Source of the DNA: Pseudomonadota bacterium
GTDB lineage: Bacteria > Myxococcota_A > UBA796 > CAJQPC01
Direction: 5' to 3'
Assembly: GCA_024228935.1 (NCBI GenBank)
Contig: JAAESX010000213.1
Span: forward strand, 62,001-126,000
Length of the DNA stretch: 64,000 nucleotides
Part shown: positions 54,258 through 62,117 of the stretch, piece after piece
Position numbering within the stretch: position 1 is the stretch's first letter
How the letters are laid out: each line of letters begins with the position of its first letter
Notes under the pieces: generated by a model
Database searches by the model: none
Told to the model about the DNA's origin: nothing
What the model saw: only the letters and a program-made list of their open reading frames with translations
Translations under genes and position numbers: made by a program

Positions 54258-55271
54258 TCAGCTCCTTCTGCTCAGGATGCCATCCTGGACCGCCTGCAGG
54301 ACCCCGATCTTCCCGGATCCGTCGGGAGGATCGACCACATAGCGAGGGAGCGCAACCCCCGACACGCGGCGCGCGAGCGCATCGTGCAGAGCGAGCCCTC
54401 GCTCGGCGTCCACACGGAAGGCGGCGTTGCCCAGCGCGGCGTCCGTGTGGTGGAGGTAGTACGGGAAGACGCGAAGCTCGACGAGCCTCTCGGATAGCTC
54501 GGCGAGCACGTCCACGTCGTCGTTCACGCCCGCCAGGAGCACGGACTGGTTGAGCACCGGGAGTCCCGCGTCGACGAGCCGGCCGAGCGCATCCACGACG
54601 TCACCCGTCAGCTCACGCGGGTGGTTCGCATGGACCAGGACCCAGACCGGCGCCCTCTCTCGCAGACCACGGACGAGCTCGTCCGTCACCCGGCGCGGCG
54701 CGGTGATGGGGGCGCGCGTGTGGATGCGAACGACGGGCACCTCGGGGCGGACGGCGTCCAGGACGCGGAACAGCGTGTCGTCGCGCACGGCCAGCGGATC
54801 GCCACCGCTGAGGATGAGCTCACGGGCGCCCGAGGCGCGCGCCAGCGCCAGCGCCTCGTCGAGCTCCTCGCGGCTGGGGTCCTCCGGGCCGCCGTGGTCG
54901 TTCCGGCGGAAGCAGTAGCGGCAGTACAGGTGGCAGCGCCGCGTCAGGAGCAGCAGCATCCGGTCGTCGTGCTTGCGAACCAACCACGGGTGCGGCTTCA
55001 GCGAGCGCTCGCCGACGGGATCCACCCTGCCCTCGCCGTCCGGTAGCAGCTCCTCAGGCGACGGAATGGCCTGGCGCAGGAGCGCGTCGTCGGCCTCGGG
55101 GCGGCTGCGGTCGAACCAGCCCCTGGGCACTCGGACCGGGAACATCCGAGAGGCCGCCTCCCACGTCTCGGCCGTGAGCCACGAGAGCCGAGAAAGGGCC
55201 TCGGCTCTCCCCAGCACGCGCCCTGCACGGCTGCGCTCGACGCGATAGGGGGTGGGCCGTTCCTCACTCAC
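54258..55271 (-). CDS. epmB: EF-P (R)-beta-lysine synthase-like aminomutase
   Basis: 337 residues (E. coli EpmB about 340). Radical SAM motif C-H-L-Y-C-R-Y-C (C-x3-C-x2-C), then S-G-G-D-P-L, and the PLP lysine near the C-terminus in G-S-G-K-I-G-V. Converts (S)-alpha-lysine to (R)-beta-lysine, which EpmA attaches to EF-P. GTG start at 55269-55271 with GAGG about 9 bases upstream. Only 14 bases separate it from the efp ATG, on the other strand. Confidence 0.93.
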   Translation of the reverse strand: MSEERPTPYRVERSRAGRVLGRAEALSRLSWLTAETWEAASRMFPVRVPRGWFDRSRPEADDALLRQAIPSPEELLPDGEGRVDPVGERSLKPHPWLVRKHDDRMLLLLTRRCHLYCRYCFRRNDHGGPEDPSREELDEALALARASGARELILSGGDPLAVRDDTLFRVLDAVRPEVPVVRIHTRAPITAPRRVTDELVRGLRERAPVWVLVHANHPRELTGDVVDALGRLVDAGLPVLNQSVLLAGVNDDVDVLAELSERLVELRVFPYYLHHTDAALGNAAFRVDAERGLALHDALARRVSGVALPRYVVDPPDGSGKIGVLQAVQDGILSRRS

Positions 55272-55285
55272 AGCGAGACCTCGTC

Positions 55286-55855
55286 ATGGCGCACTACTAT
55301 CAGACGTCCGACTTCCGCAACGGCCTCAAGGTCGTCGTCGACGGCAACCCCTTCGTCATGACGTACTTCCAGTTCGTGAAGCCCGGCAAGGGCACCGCGT
55401 TCACGCGCACGAAGCTGAAGAACCTCATCAGCGGCGCTGTCATCGAGCGCACCTACCGCACGGGCGAGCAGCTCGAGGCGGCGGACTGCGAAGAGAAGAA
55501 GATGCAGTACCAGTACCAGGACGGAGACCTGTTCTTCTTCATGGACATGGAGAGCTACGAGCAGATCGGCGTGCCGGTCGAGGTCATGGACGGGACCGAA
55601 CTGTTCCTCCTCGATGCGCTCGAGGTCGAGGTCATGATGTACAACGACCGCCCGGTCGGTGTGGAGCTCCCGCAGTTCATCGAGGCCGAGATCACCTACT
55701 GCGAGCCGGGCGCCAAGGGCAACACCGCCCAGGGCGCGACCAAGCCTGCGACGGTCTGCAACGGTGCCCAGGTCCAGGTCCCGCTGTTCATCAACAACGG
55801 CGAAGTGATCAAGATCGACACCAAGGACAAGAAGTACTGCAACCGGGTCCGGTGA
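55286..55855 (+). CDS. efp: Elongation factor P
   Basis: 189 residues. Three-domain EF-P with the modified-residue loop V-K-P-G-K-G; Lys35 (Lys34 without Met) is the beta-lysylation site, matching EpmA/EpmB next door. Rescues ribosomes stalled at consecutive prolines. The ATG is at 55286; the SD is weak (GCGAGA). Its stop overlaps the epmA GTG. Confidence 0.97.
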   Translation: MAHYYQTSDFRNGLKVVVDGNPFVMTYFQFVKPGKGTAFTRTKLKNLISGAVIERTYRTGEQLEAADCEEKKMQYQYQDGDLFFFMDMESYEQIGVPVEVMDGTELFLLDALEVEVMMYNDRPVGVELPQFIEAEITYCEPGAKGNTAQGATKPATVCNGAQVQVPLFINNGEVIKIDTKDKKYCNRVR

Positions 55856-56682
55856 GTCCGGCCCTGCCCGAGCCTGGCGTCCTCCGGGACCGGGCTCAGA
55901 TCCTGCGAGCGCTGCGAGGCTGGCTCGACGACAACGGGTTCGTCGAGATCGAGGCCCCGACGCTCGTTCGAAGCGGCGCCCTCGAGGAACACCTCGAGGC
56001 GCTGGCCGTGGGGGACCGGTTCCTCCACACGTCGCCCGAGTTCGCCTGCAAGCGGGTGCTCGCGAGCGGGCTCCCACGCCTCTACAGCCTGGGCCCCTGC
56101 TACCGCGGCGAGGAGTGGGGCCCGATGCACAGCACCGAGTTCACGATGCTCGAGTGGTACCGCGTCGGCACGGACTACCGCGGCATCCTCGACGACACGC
56201 GCGAGCTGGTGCGAGCCGCGGCCAGCGCGGTGGGCGTCGACGTCCCTCCGTTCGAGCAGCTCACCGCCGCCGAGGCCCTCGCTCGACACAGCCCGGGCGC
56301 CGAAGACGTCGAGCGCGCCTGGGTGAACGACGTCGAGCCGCGGCTCCTGAGCCCCACCTTCATCGTGGACTACCCCGCCGCCGACGCCGCGTTCGCCGAG
56401 GTCCGTGGAGACATCGCCGAGCGCTTCGAGCTGTACTGGAAGGGCATCGAGGTCGCGAACGCGTTCACCGAGCTCCGAGACCCGGTCGAGCTGCGAGCCC
56501 GCTGGGAACACAACAACGCCGCGCGACGTGCCGCAGGTCGACTCCCACACCCGGTCGACGAGCGGGTCGTCGACGCCGTGTCCCGTCACGCTCGGGCCGG
56601 CGGCATCGCGCTGGGTGTGGACCGGCTGGTGCTGGTCCTTCTGGGCCTCTCGGACATCGCCCAGGTCCGGATCCCCGGTTGA
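55852..56682 (+). CDS. epmA: EF-P lysyltransferase (GenX/PoxA/YjeA)
   Basis: 276 residues, shorter than E. coli EpmA (325) and lacking any tRNA anticodon domain. Class II aaRS motif 2 is seen as Y-S-L-G-P-C-Y-R-G-E-E, with the loop M-H-S-T-E-F-T-M-L-E-W-Y, and motif 3 as G-I-A-L-G-V-D-R-L-V. GTG start overlaps the efp stop (GTGA). Its own stop overlaps the next gene's TTG start (TTGA). Confidence 0.94.
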   Translation: MSPALPEPGVLRDRAQILRALRGWLDDNGFVEIEAPTLVRSGALEEHLEALAVGDRFLHTSPEFACKRVLASGLPRLYSLGPCYRGEEWGPMHSTEFTMLEWYRVGTDYRGILDDTRELVRAAASAVGVDVPPFEQLTAAEALARHSPGAEDVERAWVNDVEPRLLSPTFIVDYPAADAAFAEVRGDIAERFELYWKGIEVANAFTELRDPVELRARWEHNNAARRAAGRLPHPVDERVVDAVSRHARAGGIALGVDRLVLVLLGLSDIAQVRIPG

Positions 56683-57320
56683 TCTGGCTCCTCGCCTGCA
56701 CTGTCGCCACCTCGAACAGCCAGGACGCCACGGCGTTCTCGACGGGCGACTGCCCGTTGGTCACCGACGACGAGCTGCGCGCCGAGTGCCTGCTGTCCAT
56801 CGGCGCTCCCTGCGAGAGCATCGAGGCGGGACGATGGCGAGCGGAGTGCTTCTTCGTCCGGGCCGAGGAGCAGCTGGGCGCCAACCCCGAGGCCGCGGTC
56901 GAGAGCTGTGCCCAGGCCGGTCCTTTCGCGGGCGAGTGCTGGACCCACCTGTTCAAGGCGCTGGCGGACCCCGCCGACGGCCGCACCCTCGACGACTCCC
57001 TGGCGGTCGAGGCCCGCTTCGCCGCACCCGACTGGCGCCCACCGTGGGGCTGGTGGTGGCGCCGGCACCACGAAGCGGCCGAGGTGCTCGACCTGGCCGT
57101 CTGTGCCGAGGTCGAGCGCGACGACCTGAGGCGGCGGTGTGAGAACGCCGCACCCACAGCGCTGTCCCTGGGCTGGCGGCGGCGCATCGCCGAGCGGCCG
57201 CGCACGTGGTGCTCCCGGACGCTGGACGACCTGAGCCGGGACCCTGTCGGGCGAACCTGGGTGCGGACCGACGCGCTCGACGCCTTGGTGCTCACCGAGC
57301 TGGAGCAGTGCCCGGGCTGA
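56679..57320 (+). CDS. Cysteine-rich lipoprotein with TTG start, unknown
   Basis: 213 residues. TTG start 56679-56681 overlaps the epmA stop; signal M-I-W-L-L-A-C, Cys7. The body has about ten cysteines in helical stretches (A-E-C-L-L-S-I-G-A-P-C, R-A-E-C-F-F-V-R, E-S-C-A-Q-A-G-P-F-A-G-E-C-W), spaced like Sel1/TPR-type disulfide repeats, but no family was identified. The terminal part has R-R-R-C-E-N and T-W-C-S-R. Translationally coupled to EF-P modification genes, though a functional link is not obvious. Confidence 0.62.
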   Translation: MIWLLACTVATSNSQDATAFSTGDCPLVTDDELRAECLLSIGAPCESIEAGRWRAECFFVRAEEQLGANPEAAVESCAQAGPFAGECWTHLFKALADPADGRTLDDSLAVEARFAAPDWRPPWGWWWRRHHEAAEVLDLAVCAEVERDDLRRRCENAAPTALSLGWRRRIAERPRTWCSRTLDDLSRDPVGRTWVRTDALDALVLTELEQCPG

Positions 57321-57332
57321 GAGCCCGCAGCG

Positions 57333-59906
57333 TCAGCCCAGCGACGCCATGGTCAGGTCGATCTCTTCCTGCTCGTCGGCCGTCAGGCGGTACTCGATCT
57401 CCATCCCCTTCTCCTGACCGGCGGTCAGATCACGGCGACGGGAGCTCCACACGACGACACCCGCGAGCTTGACCGCTTCGGCCAGCCCGGGGACGGCGAT
57501 CTCGAACACGCACGCGCGGCCCTCCTTCAGCGGCTTCTCGGCCTTGATGAAGGTGCGACCTCGCTTGAGGTTCTCCTTGTACTCGCGCACGAACGCCGAG
57601 GCGCTCTTGTACGAGATCTTCAGCCGCGCCGGCTTCTTGGTGCGCTTGCGCGGCGGCGGCGGCGGCTCGGGCTCCGGCTCGGGCTCCGGCTCGGAGTACA
57701 GGTCCTCGGGGTAGAAGAGGTCCTCCTCGAGCAGGGCCGGTCGCAGCTCCTCGTCCATATCGACGTCGACCTCGTCCGGAAGGTCCGGCACGTCGTCGAA
57801 GGGGTCGTCGGGCGGGCTGGCGCTGTCCTCGTCGGGCGGAGCCAGGTAGCCCAGCGCGTCGTCGGGAAGCTCGTCGAGCGGCTCCAGGTCGTCGATCGGC
57901 TCGAGCTCGTCGATCTCCTCGAAGTCCTCGAGCGGAGCGGGAGGCGGTACGTCGCCGTACATCGCGGCGAGCTCGCTCGCATCGGCACGCGGGCTGTTGC
58001 CGAACCCGGTCGCGCTCACCGCGGCCGGCGCGTCGTCGAGCGGCTCGACCGCCGACGGGTCGATGGTCGGGAGCTCGATGGAGAGCTTGGTGCGAGGCGC
58101 CTCGGGGGGCGGATCGGGGAGCTCGGGGACCGGGATCTCGGGCGGCGCGTCGGAAGGCGCTGGCGTCTCGATGGCGATGACCGGCTTGGCGTCGGTCTGC
58201 TGCGGCTCTTCCGGCGGCGCTTCCTTGGCCTTCTTCGGAGCCTCCTTCTTCTTGCCGCCAGTCAGGCCGCTGAAGAGGCCGGCGAAGAAGCCACCCTTGG
58301 ACTCCTCGCCCGTTCCACCCACGGCGACCGGCGCCTGGGCACCGTTCTTCGACTTCTTGGCCCGCTCGGCGGCGATCGCGTCGTCGTCGGGCAGGGTCGG
58401 GTCGCTCGCCTTGTCGCTGTAGTTCCGGATCACGAGCTGCTTTCGCTCACCCGTCAGCCGGTCCACCGCGGTGGTGTGGAGCATGCCGTTGGCATCGATG
58501 CGGAAGGTCACGTCGATCTTCCGTTCCATGCGACGCGCCGCACGCAGCCCGTCCAGGACGAACTCGCCGAGCCGTTCGCATTCCTCGGCCACACGGGACG
58601 CGCCCTGGCGCACCGTGATGCGGACGCGCTCCTGGTCTTCGCTGGCCGTCGTGAAGACCCGTGTCTTGGTGAACGGGATGCGTGTGTTGCGCTCGATGAG
58701 CGTCGTGAAGAACCCACCGGCCGAGTCGATGCCGAGATCGAACGGTGTGACGTCGATCAGCAGGGTCGTGCCGGCGTCCGGCTCGTCCAGCGACTGGGCG
58801 TGAACAGCAGCGCCGATGGCCACGACCTCTTCCGGGTGCACGGAGCGCGAGGGCTCCTTGCCGAAGAGCGTGGAGATGGCCTCGCGGACACGGGGCATCC
58901 GGGTCTGACCACCGACCAGGACGATGTCGTCGAGCTGGTTGATCTGCAGGCCGGCCATCGCGACGGCCTCCTGCGTGATGTCCAGCGTCTTGTCGACCAG
59001 GTCGCCGACGAGCTCCTCGAGCTGCGAACGGGTGAGCTCGTACTCCAGGTTCCGCGTGGGCGTGATGCGGGGGACCAGCACCGTCACCTTGTCGGTGAAC
59101 GAGAGCTCGCACTTGGCGCGCTCGGCGGCGTCCTTCAGGCGCTGGAGGGCGGTGACGTCCTCGCGCAGGTCCTCGCGGTGCTCGGCCAGGAACCGGTCCG
59201 CGAGCCACTCGACGATGCGAAGGTCGAAGTCCTCGCCGCCCAGGTACGTGTCACCGGTCGTGGCCAGGACCTCGTAGACCCCGCTCGAGAGGTGCAGGAC
59301 CGAGACGTCGAACGTTCCGCCGCCCAGGTCGTAGATGGCGACGTTCCGCTCGATGTCCTTGCGGAAGCCGTACGCGAGCGCGGCGGCCGTGGGCTCGTTC
59401 AGCAGACGGTCGCAGCGGAGCCCCGCCAGCTCGGCGGCCTCCATCGTCGCGGCGCGCTGTGCGTGGTTGAAGTACGCGGGCACCGTGATGACCGCTTCCT
59501 CGACCTCTTCGCCCAGGGCACGCTCGGCGATCTGTTTCGCGACCTTGAGGATGATGGCGCTGACCTCGGCCGGCGTCATCACGTGCTCGCCGAGGCCGAC
59601 GTTGGCTTCGCCGTCCTGCCCTTCGGTGATCTCGAACGGCATGCGGCGGGCGGTGTCTTGCGCCTGCCGAGAGCTGAACTGGCGCCCGATGAGCCGCTTC
59701 ACGGCGTACACCGTGTTGTCGGGGTCGGTCAGGATGCGATTCTTCGCCGCCTGCCCCACCACGAAGCTGCCATCTTCCTTCTGGCACACGACAGAAGGGA
59801 GGACCTTGTAGCCCTTCTCATCTTCGAGAACCTTGGGTCGCCCCTTGATGAACACGGCCACAGCCGTGTTCGTGGTGCCCAGATCGATCCCGATGGTTCG
59901 GCCCAA
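57333..59906 (-). CDS. Hsp70 with PilZ-type C-terminal domain (fusion)
   Basis: 857 residues from TTG at 59904-59906, preceded by GGAGG. Residues 1-380: full Hsp70 ATPase domain (T-I-G-I-D-L-G-T-T-N-T, I-Y-D-L-G-G-G-T-F-D, V-G-G-Q-T-R-M-P). About 380-510: substrate-binding beta-sandwich. The helical lid is missing; instead about 240 residues of acidic, Pro- and Glu-rich linker follow, ending in an E-P-E-P repeat. Residues 753-857: PilZ-like barrel (F-V-R-E-Y-K-E-N-L-K-R-G-R-T-F-I-K, then F-E-I-A-V-P-G, V-V-V-W-S-S). This lacks the R-x3-R and D-x-S-x2-G c-di-GMP residues, so ligand binding is uncertain. 29 bases downstream of purF. Confidence 0.9.
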   Translation of the reverse strand: MGRTIGIDLGTTNTAVAVFIKGRPKVLEDEKGYKVLPSVVCQKEDGSFVVGQAAKNRILTDPDNTVYAVKRLIGRQFSSRQAQDTARRMPFEITEGQDGEANVGLGEHVMTPAEVSAIILKVAKQIAERALGEEVEEAVITVPAYFNHAQRAATMEAAELAGLRCDRLLNEPTAAALAYGFRKDIERNVAIYDLGGGTFDVSVLHLSSGVYEVLATTGDTYLGGEDFDLRIVEWLADRFLAEHREDLREDVTALQRLKDAAERAKCELSFTDKVTVLVPRITPTRNLEYELTRSQLEELVGDLVDKTLDITQEAVAMAGLQINQLDDIVLVGGQTRMPRVREAISTLFGKEPSRSVHPEEVVAIGAAVHAQSLDEPDAGTTLLIDVTPFDLGIDSAGGFFTTLIERNTRIPFTKTRVFTTASEDQERVRITVRQGASRVAEECERLGEFVLDGLRAARRMERKIDVTFRIDANGMLHTTAVDRLTGERKQLVIRNYSDKASDPTLPDDDAIAAERAKKSKNGAQAPVAVGGTGEESKGGFFAGLFSGLTGGKKKEAPKKAKEAPPEEPQQTDAKPVIAIETPAPSDAPPEIPVPELPDPPPEAPRTKLSIELPTIDPSAVEPLDDAPAAVSATGFGNSPRADASELAAMYGDVPPPAPLEDFEEIDELEPIDDLEPLDELPDDALGYLAPPDEDSASPPDDPFDDVPDLPDEVDVDMDEELRPALLEEDLFYPEDLYSEPEPEPEPEPPPPPRKRTKKPARLKISYKSASAFVREYKENLKRGRTFIKAEKPLKEGRACVFEIAVPGLAEAVKLAGVVVWSSRRRDLTAGQEKGMEIEYRLTADEQEEIDLTMASLG
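57664..57694. repeat. 12-base repeats in the Hsp70 linker
   Basis: Two and a half copies of GGCTCGGGCTCC (57664-57675, 57676-57687, partial 57688-57694). On the coding strand they give the E-P-E-P-E-P stretch between linker and PilZ-type domain; the number of copies is likely variable. Confidence 0.85.
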
Positions 59907-59935
59907 AGCGGGTGCCTCCGCGAAAATCCGGCCGA

Positions 59936-61333
59936 CTATACCTTGGAGGGTTCGTCGTTCTCGAACAGAGGAAGCTGGTTCGGGTCGGAGCCGCGTGGGG
60001 CCACGGGGTAGACGCCGGAGAAGCAGGCGTCACATGTGGCAGGCGTCTCGGGATCGACCTGCGCGTGCAGCTCGTCCAAGGGCAGGTAGGCCAGCGAGTC
60101 CGCACCGATGTGGGCCCGGGTCTCCTCCAGCGACATCGAGTGCGCGATGAGCTCGGTCTGCGTCGGGGTGTCGACCCCGTAGAAGCAGCTCGCCACAATC
60201 GGCGGCGAACAGATTCGGAGGTGGACCTCAGCGGCCCCCGCCTGCCGGAGCATCCGGACGATCTTGCGGCTCGTGGTGCCGCGCACGATGGAGTCGTCGA
60301 CCACGACGAGGCGCTTTCCGGCGATGACCGAGCGCACCGGCGAGAGCTTCAGCTTCACGCCGAAGTCCCGGATCTGCTGGCTCGGCTCGATGAAGGTCCG
60401 ACCGACGTAGTGGCTGCGGATGAGTCCCTGCTTGAACGTCAGGCCGGACTCGAATGCGTAGCCGAGCGCGGCAGGTGTGCCGCTGTCGGGGACCGGCACC
60501 ACGACGTCCGCCTCGATCGGCGCGACCTTCGCCAGGCGCTGCCCCCAGCCGAACCGGTTGTCGTAGACCGACTGCTCGAAGACGTTGGAGTTCGGCCGCG
60601 CGAAGTAGACGTGCTCGAAGATGCAGGCGTGGCGCCGACGCCGGGGGAACGGCTGCAGCGAGGTGATGCCGCCGTCCTTGACGATGATCATCTCGCCGGG
60701 CGCCACCTCGCGGATGACCTCGCCGCCGAGCAGATCGAGGGCGGTCGACTCGCTCGCCACGATGGTCGCGTCGCCCAGCTTGCCCAGGACCAGCGGGCGG
60801 AAGCCGAGCGGATCCCGAACCGCCACGAGCGTGTCCTCGGTCATGACGCACAGCGAGTAGGCGCCCTCGACCTGCAGGAGCGCGTCCACCAGGCGGTTGA
60901 CGAACGTCCCCTGGATGCTCGTGGCGAGCAGATGGAGCACGACCTCGGTGTCCGAGGTGGTGTTGAAGATCGAGCCGCGCTGCTCGAGCCGGCCGCGGAT
61001 CTCGCCGGCGTTGACCAGGTTCCCGTTGTGCGCGATGGCGACCTGGCCATCGCGGTAGCGGACCGTGAACGGCTGCACGTTTCGGAGCGCCTTCTCGCCG
61101 GACGTCGAGTACCGGACGTGTCCGACCGCGACGCTCCCCGCCAGCTCCTCGAGCGGGTCCTGGGAGCCGAAGACCTCGCCGACCAGGCCCAGGGAACGAT
61201 GTGTGCGAACGGTCCCCCCGTCACTGCACGCGATGCCCGCGCCCTCCTGCCCCCGATGCTGGAGCGCATGGAGGGCGAGGGCTGCGAGGCGCGCGGCCTC
61301 GGGGTGACCGTGGATTCCGACGATGCCGCACAT
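59936..61333 (-). CDS. purF: Amidophosphoribosyltransferase
   Basis: 465 residues. First committed step of purine synthesis: glutamine plus PRPP to phosphoribosylamine. The nucleophile Cys2 follows Met directly (M-C-G-I-V-G), without a propeptide. The PRPP site is V-V-V-D-D-S-I-V-R-G-T. Four cysteines that bind the 4Fe-4S cluster in B. subtilis PurF are in place (A-C-I-F-E-H-V-Y-F-A-R-P, S-C-F-Y-G-V-D, C-D-A-C-F-S-G). Nine bases downstream of purC and 29 upstream of hsp70. Confidence 0.96.
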   Translation of the reverse strand: MCGIVGIHGHPEAARLAALALHALQHRGQEGAGIACSDGGTVRTHRSLGLVGEVFGSQDPLEELAGSVAVGHVRYSTSGEKALRNVQPFTVRYRDGQVAIAHNGNLVNAGEIRGRLEQRGSIFNTTSDTEVVLHLLATSIQGTFVNRLVDALLQVEGAYSLCVMTEDTLVAVRDPLGFRPLVLGKLGDATIVASESTALDLLGGEVIREVAPGEMIIVKDGGITSLQPFPRRRRHACIFEHVYFARPNSNVFEQSVYDNRFGWGQRLAKVAPIEADVVVPVPDSGTPAALGYAFESGLTFKQGLIRSHYVGRTFIEPSQQIRDFGVKLKLSPVRSVIAGKRLVVVDDSIVRGTTSRKIVRMLRQAGAAEVHLRICSPPIVASCFYGVDTPTQTELIAHSMSLEETRAHIGADSLAYLPLDELHAQVDPETPATCDACFSGVYPVAPRGSDPNQLPLFENDEPSKV

Positions 61334-61342
61334 GGCGCGCGG

Positions 61343-62077
61343 TCAGGCCCCCAGCTCGTTGCCGAAGATCCGCGTGTAGAGCTCGCGGTACGTGTCACCC
61401 AGGTCGCCCAGATCGCGACGGAAGACGTCCTTGTCGAGCTTGCGGCGCGTCCCCTTCTCCCACAGACGGCAGCCATCGGGGCTGATCTCGTCGGCGAGCA
61501 GGATGCGGCCATCGGGGGTGCGGCCGAACTCGATCTTGAAGTCGACCAGGTCGACGCCCAGCGCGTCCCAGAAGTCGCACAGGGCCTTGTTGACCTTGGC
61601 AGCGGCGAAGCGCAGGTACTCGAGCTCGTGCTGTTCGGCCCAGCCGAACGTCAGCGCATGGACATCGCTCATCGGCGGGTCGTCCAGCGGGTCGCTCTTG
61701 TAGAACCACTCGATCATCGGGAAGGGCAGGACCTCGCCCTCCTCGCGACCGAAGCGTCGGGCACAGGAGCCGGCGACGATGTTCCGCACGACGACCTCGA
61801 CCATGATGATGTCGACCTTCTCGCAGAGCTGGTCGGTGTCGGAGAGCCGCTCGATGAGATGGGTCCGGATGCCCGTCTCCTTGGCGACGTACTGCATCAG
61901 GTGCCACGAGATGGCGGCGTTGACGCGCGCCTTGTCCTCGACGACGCCGAACTTCTTGCCGTTGAAGGCTGTGGCGTCGTCCTTGTAGTGGAGGATGACC
62001 TTGTCGTCGCTGCCGGCCACACCGAAGACCTGCTTCGACTTGCCCTCGCGAATCAGCTCACCGCGCTCAAAGCTCAT
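61343..62077 (-). CDS. purC: Phosphoribosylaminoimidazole-succinocarboxamide synthase
   Basis: 244 residues, normal size. Joins aspartate to CAIR in purine synthesis. Motifs: L-I-R-E-G-K-S-K at the start, K-D-D-A-T-A-F-N, V-V-V-R-N-I-V-A-G-S and L-A-D-E-I-S-P-D-G-C-R-L-W. Start ATG 62075-62077 follows AGGAGG; an upstream ATG at 62092 would overlap the SD. First gene of purC-purF-hsp70. Confidence 0.96.
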   Translation of the reverse strand: MSFERGELIREGKSKQVFGVAGSDDKVILHYKDDATAFNGKKFGVVEDKARVNAAISWHLMQYVAKETGIRTHLIERLSDTDQLCEKVDIIMVEVVVRNIVAGSCARRFGREEGEVLPFPMIEWFYKSDPLDDPPMSDVHALTFGWAEQHELEYLRFAAAKVNKALCDFWDALGVDLVDFKIEFGRTPDGRILLADEISPDGCRLWEKGTRRKLDKDVFRRDLGDLGDTYRELYTRIFGNELGA

Positions 62078-62117
62078 GGGGGCCTCCTGCATGAGGTCCC
62101 GGTCGTACCCAGCCCGG

